Below the pieces are notes generated by a model that was not told the origin of the DNA, searched no databases, and saw only the letters and a list, made by a program, of their open reading frames with translations. Source: Rufibacter immobilis (GTDB lineage: Bacteria > Bacteroidota > Bacteroidia > Cytophagales > Hymenobacteraceae). Taken from it: 43,497 bases of DNA. Positions 14,147-22,300 of this stretch are shown in pieces. The position numbers and the translations under genes are program-made. The stretch spans positions 1 to 43,497 of the forward strand of contig NZ_RJJE01000006.1 in assembly GCF_003721565.1 (NCBI RefSeq). The letters are read 5' to 3'. Numbering within the stretch: position 1 is the stretch's first letter; each line of letters opens with the position of its first letter.

Positions 14147-14593
14147 TTAGCAATTAGCAATCACCAAATTAATGACAGTTTCAATACCTTTCAACTCATC
14201 TAAGGTGAATTCTCCTGTTTTAATGAAGTCAATTATTGCTGAAGGTCTTTTACTAGTCTTTAGTAACCCAATTACATTGCGTTGCCCTGATAGGTCTGGT
14301 TCCGTAAGAGCATCAGTCACAATAGCCTTAATACTCAAAGGTCTGTAGAAGTTCTCAATCTCTTCAAGCATTGCATCAAACTTGTAATCATCGGGACGTT
14401 TATTCATACCAACCCAAGCCATTGATTTAAGCTTCTTATTTAATCCCATCAACTCACCTAATTTATTGGTTGCTTCTTGGTCTTCTTCTACGGTGACAGA
14501 TTTACGTCTAATCTTATGTTCACCCATTTTATTGAATAGGTTGAGTAATTCTTGCTCTAGGTAGCTTAGTTCTAATTCTTTTATATTCATCAT
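14147..14593 (-). CDS. Hypothetical helical protein
   Basis: 148 residues, not recognised. Helical and charged, beginning MMNIKELELSYLEQELLNLFNKMGEHKIRRKS; two start codons sit side by side. It starts 4 bp after the upstream gene's stop in a set of four closely spaced or overlapping small genes and is followed by the terminator at 14022. The second half contains LSGQRNVIGLLKTSKRPSAII. No membrane segment or DNA-binding motif is clear. Confidence 0.65.
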   Translation of the reverse strand: MMNIKELELSYLEQELLNLFNKMGEHKIRRKSVTVEEDQEATNKLGELMGLNKKLKSMAWVGMNKRPDDYKFDAMLEEIENFYRPLSIKAIVTDALTEPDLSGQRNVIGLLKTSKRPSAIIDFIKTGEFTLDELKGIETVINLVIANC

Positions 14594-14597
14594 TATC

Positions 14598-14972
14598 TTA
14601 TTTCCAATAATTATTTTTAATTAATTTTAATACTCTCCTGTAACCTTCAGTATTTGGGTGATTATCTCCTGTTTTTACAAGGTGTCTTTCATTGAAGGAG
14701 TTTATTCTTGTATTTATTGCTTCTAACTCACGCGACACTAACTCCTTTTTTTCCTTTGTTGGTTTCTCTTTATAAAAATCTCGTGTTTTTACATACAGTG
14801 CGTTATACAAACCGTATAATTGATGTTGAATTAATCCTTCATCTTCCTCATTCTGTGTTCTTTTTACTTCCTTTGGTTCGCTGGTACTACCACTGCTGAA
14901 GCTTATTCCTACTACTAATAGTAGAATCAACACCCCTGCACCTACTATCATTCCGCATAAAAAACCTATCAT
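14598..14972 (-). CDS. Single-pass membrane protein
   Basis: 124 residues. N-terminal membrane segment MIGFLCGMIVGAGVLILLLVVGISF, then a charged soluble region with KEVKRTQNEEDEG and a helical KEKKELVSRELEAINTRINSFNERH. It overlaps the preceding small gene by TAATG and has a GGAGATAAA sequence just before the start, an unusually clear Shine-Dalgarno match for this genome. Function unknown; an N-in single-pass layout suits a lysis accessory or exclusion protein, with no further evidence. Confidence 0.65.
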   Translation of the reverse strand: MIGFLCGMIVGAGVLILLLVVGISFSSGSTSEPKEVKRTQNEEDEGLIQHQLYGLYNALYVKTRDFYKEKPTKEKKELVSRELEAINTRINSFNERHLVKTGDNHPNTEGYRRVLKLIKNNYWK

Positions 14973-15121
14973 TATTTTATCTCCTTAGTTAATTCTTTTA
15001 TCTGATTAATTACACTCAGCCTTAATTCTTCAATGAGTTTTTCACTTGAGTCTTCTACGGCTCTTCTCAATTGTTTCTCTGTTTTATTGGATTCAATGTC
15101 TTTCAATATTTCCCCTGTCAT
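14972..15121 (-). CDS. Small charged protein, 49 residues
   Basis: Reads MTGEILKDIESNKTEKQLRR and ends ...NQIKELTKEIK. It starts at ATG 15121, overlapping the stop of the upstream gene (TAATG) with AAGGAG 10-15 bases upstream, and its own stop overlaps the next start in the same way. The protein is helical and resembles the 66-residue upstream neighbour in composition and in its N-terminal pattern (MT-E followed by a charged helix). The arrangement argues it is a real gene despite its length. Confidence 0.65.
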   Translation of the reverse strand: MTGEILKDIESNKTEKQLRRAVEDSSEKLIEELRLSVINQIKELTKEIK

Positions 15122-15321
15122 TATTTAATCTCCTTATTTTCTTCTTCTGTATCTACGTTATTGATAGCGTTATCAAGTACAGCTATCATTTTCCGGTTAT
15201 TCTCTTTTATTCTCTGTGTCTGTACCAGTGCTTCAGCTATCAAATCTAAAAGCGTTGGTGACTTATTTTTCTTCAGGTTCTCAACTACTGAGGCTCTTAA
15301 TTCTTTCTCTTCTGGTGTCAT
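15121..15321 (-). CDS. Small charged protein, 66 residues
   Basis: A start at ATG 15321 (MTPEEKELRASVVENLKKNK...) is preferred to the longer frame from 15408, because AAAGGAG lies just upstream and the short form does not overlap the RusA-like gene. Helical and acidic at the end (DNAINNVDTEEENKEIK). First of four small genes (15321-14147), of which the first three overlap as TAATG and the last is 4 bp away, so they are presumably expressed together. Unknown function. Confidence 0.65.
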   Translation of the reverse strand: MTPEEKELRASVVENLKKNKSPTLLDLIAEALVQTQRIKENNRKMIAVLDNAINNVDTEEENKEIK

Positions 15322-15397
15322 ATACTCCTTTATTATAAATAGTGTGTTGTTGAATAAATTGACTTGAAATGAGGTCAATTTTGGATAAATAATTAAT

Positions 15398-15754
15398 TTA
15401 TTTTTCAAGAGGTATTACCTTGAATGAATATGTATTTTTCCCAAGGCTTGAGTCTGCCGTTACTGAGAAACCTGTATAGATATCCTTGGTGTCTTCAGTG
15501 ATGATTTCTGAGTACCTGAGTTGGTCTACAAACAGCTTGAGCATTGGGGTGATGTTGTCAACGTCATACCTTGCGTTGAATCTCACATCAAGTTTAAAAA
15601 AGGTTATTTCCGGTATACCAGATTCTTCTATGAGTCCCTTGAAGATGTTCTTGAGTTCATCCTTCTTGGTTTTGGCCTTAGTCCAATGTTGCGAGTATGC
15701 TTCATTGAGACTAAAACCTTTGCCAGTGTATGTGATTGTGTATGCTGTTATCAA
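15398..15754 (-). CDS. RusA-like Holliday junction resolvase
   Basis: 118 residues, the normal size for RusA. RusA endonucleases cleave four-way junctions and branched replication or packaging intermediates. The sequence contains SLNEAYSQHWTKAKTKKDEL (15-34), like the family N-x-x-Y/H-W start, and YDVDNITPMLKLFVDQL (63-79) with D64, D66 and D77, followed by EDTKDI with further acidic residues. These match the RusA catalytic pattern (D-x-D-N ... D). It is the first gene after the polymerase-like gene, both read leftward, supporting a replication or recombination role. Confidence 0.7.
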   Translation of the reverse strand: MITAYTITYTGKGFSLNEAYSQHWTKAKTKKDELKNIFKGLIEESGIPEITFFKLDVRFNARYDVDNITPMLKLFVDQLRYSEIITEDTKDIYTGFSVTADSSLGKNTYSFKVIPLEK

Positions 15755-15788
15755 CTTATTTTAATTAAACTTTAAATGTTATTTTAAA

Positions 15789-17318
15789 TTATTCTAGAAA
15801 CCGTAGAAGTTCATCTACTGCCATAGGTTCTGAGTCACTATCACTTAACATTCTGAAGAATTCATCATCTGTCATTGACGTTGAGTTGATAGAGGTTCTG
15901 AATGAGATAACCTTAGCTTCTGGTGTTGTGGTTGCTAACACTGGTTGAGTGACTGTTACTGGTGTCACTGCTTCCTCTTTAATATTGGGGTTGAGGTCGT
16001 ACACTTCTCTGAAGACGGTCTCAATGATTGTGTACATTGTCTGAACATCCTGTTCTAACACAATGGTTGAATCGTGTATTGTTGAAACCCAAACTCCTTG
16101 CATCTGAGCCATCTGTACAGCGTGTCCTATGATAGCCGTTGACTCTGCTTTCTGCATTAGTCTGCTGAACTCCCTGAAATCAACCTCTTTTCTTTTAGAG
16201 ATGAACCCATATACCTCAGGGTAAAGCCTTTCAAAGGCTCTTGCTACAGTGTTGGATTTCAAACCTGCCGTATGGTTGGAGCAGTAGAATACATCACCAA
16301 AGAATGACTCCTTGAAGTTTCTTCTGTTGGTCTCATTGATTGCAATTCCAGCCTCAATCATCACCCTCTCATAAAGAAGACCTGTACTGGTGTCTTGAAT
16401 ATATTGCTCTACTGAAACAGGTAAGGATGTTGCGAACCGGAAAGACTCTTTCAGCAGAATATTCAGGAAAAACGGTTGAGAGCAGGATAAATCAAGGTTA
16501 TACAGTGCTTGCTCAGGGTGCCTCTTGTTGATTAGGAATTGCCTGAGTTTCCTGCTCATATTGGTCAGAGGCGTATGAACCCTTCCATATTTGTCAACCG
16601 TCAGCTTCAGCATACCGTTATCAATGGTGTTGATTGCCAGCAAGTCTGCGTTGAACCTGTCATTGATGTTCTTTTCCAGTACTTCCAAGGGAGTCAGTGA
16701 CAGGTGTTCATTGAGTTCGTAAAGGTCTTGGGTAGCTGCTGCTGTCTGGTAGTTGGTGAAGCGGCTGTCACCAAAACCACGAAGTGTGTGAAGGGAGTTA
16801 GCTAATTTGTTCTCAATGTAGCTGTGTGCTTCCTCAGCCTTGATTCCTACCTGTTGCAACATATCATAGAGATATTGTTCAGACCCTTTCAGAGTGTTGA
16901 AATAAGAGTTCTTGTTCCTCAGGTTTTTCTCAAATGTATCATTGATACACACCTCTGTTCTGTATGATACGGCATAAGGAGGTGCTATTTTATAACCCTT
17001 ACTTTTTCTTCCGGTTATGTAGTGATTGTCAGAGTAGATGATTCCCCATTTGATAAGGTTGTCCTTGATAAGCTTCCTGTATCTACCTAGGAAATTGTTC
17101 AGGATTTCATCATTGATTCTGGTGAAGCCGTTGCTCTCTTCAATATCATATCTGTAGAGAGTGCCTGTATATATAAGGTGTAGGAAGTAGTGGTATTTGT
17201 CTAGGTGGTCGTTTATCTGTCTTTGAGAGTAACCGTTTTCTCCCATTAAGTTCTTGATATCTACCCCTGTAGGCACGAATAGAAGTACCTGTTTCTTTTT
17301 GATGTTGGTGAGTGACAT
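15789..17318 (-). CDS. Minimal superfamily-A (TV-Pol-like) polymerase with winged-helix N-terminus
   Basis: 509 residues. Motif A: NLDLSCSQPFF (274-284, D276) after GRVHTPLTNMSRKLRQFL (245-262), resembling the GRIHT...RLSS...DYSQ stretch of DNA polymerase I. Motif B: RRNFKESFFGDVFYC (332-346), matching R-x3-K-x3-F-G-x2-Y of the O helix, K336, F340, G341. A helix with AESTAIIGHAV (391-401) fits QGTAAD. Motif C: STIHDSTIVL (412-421), H415-D416 for the polymerase HD. No 3'-5' exonuclease or thumb insertion is visible. Residues about 60-112 look like a winged helix (LNNFLGRYRKLIKDNLIKWGII, a wing, then GYKIAPPY). I recall TV-Pol proteins (a small superfamily-A family of mobile elements with suggested primase-polymerase activity) as the nearest description. 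It could act at the repeats upstream. Confidence 0.75.
   Translation of the reverse strand: MSLTNIKKKQVLLFVPTGVDIKNLMGENGYSQRQINDHLDKYHYFLHLIYTGTLYRYDIEESNGFTRINDEILNNFLGRYRKLIKDNLIKWGIIYSDNHYITGRKSKGYKIAPPYAVSYRTEVCINDTFEKNLRNKNSYFNTLKGSEQYLYDMLQQVGIKAEEAHSYIENKLANSLHTLRGFGDSRFTNYQTAAATQDLYELNEHLSLTPLEVLEKNINDRFNADLLAINTIDNGMLKLTVDKYGRVHTPLTNMSRKLRQFLINKRHPEQALYNLDLSCSQPFFLNILLKESFRFATSLPVSVEQYIQDTSTGLLYERVMIEAGIAINETNRRNFKESFFGDVFYCSNHTAGLKSNTVARAFERLYPEVYGFISKRKEVDFREFSRLMQKAESTAIIGHAVQMAQMQGVWVSTIHDSTIVLEQDVQTMYTIIETVFREVYDLNPNIKEEAVTPVTVTQPVLATTTPEAKVISFRTSINSTSMTDDEFFRMLSDSDSEPMAVDELLRFLE
16965..16978 (+). repeat. Intragenic copy of the polymerase-region repeat
   Basis: TGATACGGCATAAG inside the coding sequence is an exact copy of 17806-17819, upstream of the gene. 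It sits in codons of the APPYAVSYR segment after the winged-helix-like region. Confidence 0.5.
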
Positions 17319-17404
17319 TTCATTTTAGTCTTAGGTTGATTGTTATTTATTTTCATTGTTCCAGTGGTTCCAAGCACTGTGTCAGGTTAGTTGAGGGGTG
17401 GAAC

Positions 17405-17453
17405 GTCAGTAGGCTACCTAACGGGAAATGAACAACCCAACCTACTGACCCCC
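17405..17453. promoter_or_regulatory. Large stem-loop upstream of the polymerase gene
   Basis: GTCAGTAGG (17405-17413) pairs with CCTACTGAC (17441-17449); the 27-base interior could form extra pairs. On the plus strand it is followed by CCCCCTTTT. It lies about 90-135 bp upstream of the polymerase-like start, so it may be a terminator, an attenuator or an origin structure. Confidence 0.45.
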
Positions 17454-17652
17454 TTTTATTATTAAATAGTATAAAAGTGTGGTAATTGACTAAAACCAAT
17501 GAAAATAATTGAATTATTTTATGACCACTTATTTCCTATATACCTCAATAGTATGTCTGAGTCCTGAGAAATAAAAAGCAGGAGTGATAAAAATGAAATT
17601 ATCTTTCAATAGTAAGGGATGTGGGTAGAGTTATAATTTCTTATAACTGATA

Positions 17653-17819
17653 TTGATACGTCATACCATTATTGATACGTCATACCAGTATTGGCTCTCT
17701 TCTCTCTGCTAGTTTCACAAGGACTGAAGTGATACGTCATACTACCTCATAATTTTCTTCAATTTCAATTTCAAAGGTTCAAATCTTCATTTTTAAGCTG
17801 CAAACTGATACGGCATAAG
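17653..17819 (+). repeat. Second iteron-like set, TGATACGTCATAC
   Basis: TTGATACGTCATACCA occurs at 17653-17668 and, 19 bp on, at 17672-17687. TGATACGTCATAC recurs at 17730-17742 and the variant TGATACGGCATAAG at 17806-17819. These are direct repeats in the 637-bp gap upstream of the polymerase-like gene; they could be its binding sites or operators. Spacing is irregular beyond the first two copies. Confidence 0.6.
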
Positions 17820-17848
17820 TAGAGAGGGGAGGGTGGGTGTGTTTGTTT

Positions 17849-17862
17849 ATATATATATATAG
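17849..17862. repeat. TA dinucleotide run (possible unwinding element)
   Basis: Seven TA units directly follow the repeats at 17653-17819, with AT-rich sequence on to 17955. Easily melted DNA beside repeats fits an origin. A G-rich stretch (17826-17838) precedes it. The rest of the gap to the lysozyme start shows no gene. Confidence 0.35.
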
Positions 17863-17955
17863 GATAGATAATAGAGATGATAGAGAGTCCTTATTAATAT
17901 ATAATAGAATGAGAGAGTAGTGTATACATATAGTGAGTCATAGAACCTTTTAACT

Positions 17956-18408
17956 ATGGCTTACAGAATCTCAAACAATGGAATCAATCAAATAAAGAAA
18001 CACGAAGGAGTAGAGTACCGGATGTACAGGGACGTTGCTGGTTACCCTACCATTGGCGTAGGTCACCTGATACTGGCAACTGAGAAACACTTACTGACCA
18101 AGACCCTCACTGAGTCAGAGGTAGACGAACTGCTCAGAAAAGACATTGCTAGGTTTGAGAAGAACCTGAATGCAGTGGTGAAAGTACCCCTTAACCAGAA
18201 TCAGGTAGACGCACTTCTGTCCTTGATGTTCAACATCGGTTCCGGTGCCTTCAACAAATCATCAATCCTGAAGAGACTCAACCAGAAAGACTATCTGAGG
18301 GCAGCAAACAACTTCACCCTCTGGAATAAAGCTGGTGGTAAGGTCGTACAGGGACTGGTTAACCGGAGGCTTCAAGAGAGAACCCTGTTCTTAAGTCCTA
18401 TTAATTAA
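17956..18408 (+). CDS. Phage lysozyme, GH24 endolysin
   Basis: 150 residues, the size of T4-type lysozymes. Hydrolyses the N-acetylmuramic acid to N-acetylglucosamine bond in peptidoglycan. The catalytic triad is visible: KKHEG (E17), YRDVAGYPTIGVGH (D26, T32), with the usual GVGH. There is no signal peptide, so release needs a holin. It is the only late-type gene on the plus strand here, separated from the late block by a terminator, and preceded by a 637-bp gap. Its regulation must differ from the leftward late transcripts. The gap upstream has no clear Bacteroidota promoter box. Confidence 0.95.
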   Translation: MAYRISNNGINQIKKHEGVEYRMYRDVAGYPTIGVGHLILATEKHLLTKTLTESEVDELLRKDIARFEKNLNAVVKVPLNQNQVDALLSLMFNIGSGAFNKSSILKRLNQKDYLRAANNFTLWNKAGGKVVQGLVNRRLQERTLFLSPIN

Positions 18409-18523
18409 AACATTAATTAAATTAAAAATGAACCGTTTTGAGGTGTTACCATTGAATCAAATCGGCTCAAGTCGTATCAATGCATCAATTCAAGGTATCG
18501 TGTCTCACAGAGCCTTAAAACGC

Positions 18524-18560
18524 AAAAAACCTACTCTTAAAATTGAGAGTAGGTTTTTTT
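18524..18560. terminator. Bidirectional terminator between endolysin and fibre-end gene
   Basis: CCTACTCT (18530-18537) pairs with AGAGTAGG (18546-18553), flanked by an A-run (18524-18529) and seven T (18554-18560). The 157-bp interval after the endolysin otherwise holds TTAATTAA-type palindromes just after its stop (about 18400-18420). Confidence 0.9.
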
Positions 18561-18565
18561 ATTGT

Positions 18566-19354
18566 TTATGGTGTCCAAGAACGCAAAGTCCTCATATCAT
18601 CTATTAGCCAAAGGTCACCGTACACTGTCCTGATATAGGTGAATCTCTCTGGCTCCGTGACGGGGTTGGTGTAATCTCCCAACCAAATCCTCTCCCCTTC
18701 CCCGAAGCTTCCAGAAAGGGTGTAAGCCCAATACATCAGGGGTGCGTTCACAGCATCCAGCCAGTCAGTGTAAGGCATAGTGATTTCAACACCCGTTGCA
18801 CGTGGTTCTTCCGTGTAAGGCAGTGCAGGAATCACGGTTGAGCAGACTTTTTCGTTCAGTTTTATCCCTGCGTTCGCACTGGTGCCAATGATTTCCCAAG
18901 TGACGGTGTAATCAATTTCCTTTCTCTCGAACATCCCATCAACCCTGACAGATACTGAACCAGAAGGGATGGTGGGGTATAGGTTGGTGACAGCCCCTGT
19001 GTACCCGTTGGTTCTTCTCACGGTGGCTGTGACGGTCTGCGGGTTCGGTTTGGTCACCGTTATGTTGGTGAACACCTCCTGCTGTGTTTCCAGTGGCTCC
19101 GGCTTGCTGGTGTATATCGCCAGAGGTGGCTTGTGGACGTAACCAGCGAACGCACTCAGATTATATGGTGGAGTGTATGGAAGCGTTGAATGGAAGAATA
19201 AGTCCTTCAGGAATATGGGTGAAGAGTTGCTGAACATAGAGTTGGTGCCGGGATTTTGGATAGGTTGAGAGGGTGAATAGAACTCACCCTCCAAATCCCC
19301 CAAAATCTCTTTCCTCACAGCCGCCATTGTTATGTCTGTATGTGACACTGCCAT
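18566..19354 (-). CDS. Fibre-associated structural protein
   Basis: 262 residues, not recognised. It follows the large fibre gene with a TAATG overlap, so the two are translated together. N-terminus MAVSHTDITMAAVRKEILG, then a proline-rich stretch, and a beta-rich centre (NITVTKPNPQTVTATVRRT). It ends with VYGDLWLIDDMRTLRSW. Size, coupling and position at the end of the late block suggest a fibre-tip or fibre-assembly partner. No receptor-binding fold was recognised. Confidence 0.65.
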   Translation of the reverse strand: MAVSHTDITMAAVRKEILGDLEGEFYSPSQPIQNPGTNSMFSNSSPIFLKDLFFHSTLPYTPPYNLSAFAGYVHKPPLAIYTSKPEPLETQQEVFTNITVTKPNPQTVTATVRRTNGYTGAVTNLYPTIPSGSVSVRVDGMFERKEIDYTVTWEIIGTSANAGIKLNEKVCSTVIPALPYTEEPRATGVEITMPYTDWLDAVNAPLMYWAYTLSGSFGEGERIWLGDYTNPVTEPERFTYIRTVYGDLWLIDDMRTLRSWTP

Positions 19355-22300
19355 TAGCCCACCCTTCCTTTCTTCAGTTCATCGACTTCTCTCTTCAACT
19401 CCTGAATGGCTTGAACCAGAAGGACATTGATTCTTGGGTAGTCAAGTGAGTGGGTGTCATTGGTGTAGCTCACCAGCAGGGGTTCAACCTCTTTCACAGC
19501 CTGTGCTATGAAACCAATCTCTTCTTTCCCACCCAAGTCATTACGGTTGTACCTCACAGGTGTGAGTGCCATTACCTTCGCCAGCCCCTCACAGTAAGGT
19601 GTCACGTTGTCCTTCAGCCTTGCATCACTGTTAGACTGCACATTTGCCGTTGCATAGAGATTCACAACGTTCAATGAGCCATCAGATGTCCTTTTGGCAA
19701 TTGAATTTGGAGTGGCGTTCACATCACCAGTAGCAGAAGAAACATTTTCCAACGCTGTCTGAAGCCCGTGGATATCACTGATGTTGTGGTAATGTGCTGA
19801 AGCTGGATACAACAGCGGCTTGTTTTGAATGTTCTCCCAATTGTGTGTATGGCCTGTATTTGCTTTACCGTCAAGGGCACCCTGCAAACCATTAACCTCA
19901 CTCAATGTATGTGAGTGAGCAGCAGGGGCAAACGTTGAGGGTTTCCCTGACACTGATTCCCAAGACACTGAGGTAGTGGCTGACACTGTTATGTTCACGT
20001 TACCCTGAGCGTCAGGAGCCTGACCGTTCACCTTCTTCACCATCTCTGTATGGGTGTGGGAAGTCAGGGAGTACTCTGAGTGTGAGTGCGTAGAAGGTGT
20101 GAAACTGGCTGGTTTATCAGTCACCTGAGACCAAGAATGCGTATGCCCTGTGCCAGATTTGGTGTCCAATGCACTCTGAAGACCTGTCACCTCACTCAAT
20201 GTATGTGAGTGTGCTGAAGGGGTGAACGTAGTGGGTTTGTTGGTGATTTCAGACCAAGCGTGGGCGTGAGCAGCAGCAGGGAAGGTTTGAGGTTTATCAG
20301 TCACCTGAGACCAAGAGTGCGTGTGTGAGGTCAAGGAATACTCACTGTGGGTGTGTCCTGTGCCAGATTTACCGTCAAGTGCAGACTGAAGACCTGTCAC
20401 TTCAGCTACCGCGTGTGAATGTTGAGCAGGAGCGAACGTTGAGGGCTTGCCTGTGATTTGAGACCAAGTATGCGTGTGACCAGTCCCTGACTTTGAGTTC
20501 AATTCAGTCTGTAGGTTCTCCACCTCTGAAATCAGGTGGGTATGTTCTGAAGGAGTGAATGTCTGAGGTTTATTGGTAATCAATGACCAGTCAACAGAGG
20601 TAGGGGTTCCTGTTCCGCCTGAGACAGCTACTACCACGTTTCCTGAAGCATCTGGACTCAATCCGTTCACGGTTTTGATGTACTCACCGTGCGTGTGCGT
20701 GGCAGGTGTGAAAGTGGTGGGTTTGCTTGTAATTTGAGACCAAGAATGCGTGTGACCTGTACCGGACTTTGCATCCAACTCAGACTGAAGACCAGTAATA
20801 CCGGAAATCTGGTGAGTGTGTTCTGATGGATTGAAGGTCACAGGTTTTCCGGTAACGTCATTCCAAGTATGGGAGTGTGATGAAGGTGTGAAGCTGGTTG
20901 GTTTAGCCGTAATTTCAGACCAAGTATGTGAGTGTGCAGCAGGGGTAAATGTGGTGGGTTTGCCAGTTATCTCATTCCAAGACACTGAGGTTGTTCCAGT
21001 GGTTGCAGGACTTCCACCACCAATAGGGTTTCCGTCAGCGTCTTTGATGATACCAGACATCACCACTAGGTTAGGGACATAGACAGTATCTGCTTGAGTA
21101 CCGTTGATATCCTGACCACCAAGGACAACGCTTCTCAATGCTTCTGGCTGCAACTGGTTATTCTTACCACCAAGGATAGCAGAATTGTCAGCAGCAGCAC
21201 CCAAAACGTCTGAGGTACTGACCTCACTGTGGTTGAACGCCACATTTCCTGAAGCCTTTACAAAATCAAACAGATTCCCCTTGCCAGAGGCCGAACTTGC
21301 ATCACCTGAAGCCTCAGTATTGTAACCTGCTGACTTCGAGAAAGTGCCTAGAGCCTTAGTCCCTGAGCCTTCAGCGTGTGAAAAGGCACCTTCTGCCTTT
21401 GTATAAGCACCTTCTGAGTGTGAATACCAACCGGAAGCCTGAGTATTATCACCTGAAGCGAAGGATTTCTCACCTGATGCTACAGTGCCATAACCGATTG
21501 ATAACGAATAGTCACCACTTGCAAAAGAACCAGAGCCGAATGCCGTTGAGAAGTTTCCTTCTGCGTGGTTGTCACCAGCCCAAACAGAGTTCAGGTCTTT
21601 GTCAAATTTGATAGCAAGAGGAATCTGCACTATGGTATTGTCTTCAACAGCCAGATAGTGTTGGTAAGGGTTTTTGGGATAGTAGTTTGGTTCCCTGAAC
21701 TCAAGGCTTCTCTCAGTACCTGACAAGTCCATATTGCAGTTAAACCCATCTACACCAGCAATATGAGCATAGGATGTCATTGGGTGAAGGAGTGGGTTCA
21801 ACACACCGTCTTCATACAAGTCCTGAGCAAGCATCCTGTCAAAACCGTAGTCCTCACCTGTCTCAAAATAACCTTTGTAAGGTGTATAAACAACTCTGTC
21901 TAGATATGTTTGATTCCACTCAACAGGTAGCCTATCATATACCAAGTCAGAAGAGAAGCTGAAATAAGTAGACTCAGTGTCATAAGCAGGTGATAAAATA
22001 TCAGCTACATACAGGAAGTGGGGCACCTCAGAATGAAGTTCCTGATAGAAGAGTGAGTTCAGTAATGAGAACCCACCGTTCTGACTTAAATCAGAGTACT
22101 GCTGGCTGAACCCAAGTTTAGCTCCTGAAACCAATGTACCTAGGAAGTTAATGTACAGTTCCCTAGTGCTGTAGTCAGGGTTGTAGTCTGACTCACCTGT
22201 GTCTAGAGTCCCTTGTATATCAGTTGATAGACCGATATCAACGGCAACACCAGAACCATCATCAAGAGAAGTGTCTTCTAGGATGTAAATCAAATCAGGT

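Noticed and set aside
15322..15408. Longer 95-residue version of the small gene at 15121
   Set aside because: It overlaps the RusA-like gene by 11 bases and lacks the AAAGGAG ribosome site that precedes ATG 15321.
17826..17838. Possible G-quadruplex (GGGGAGGGTGGG)
   Set aside because: Only three G-runs of three or more are present, and the fourth is incomplete.
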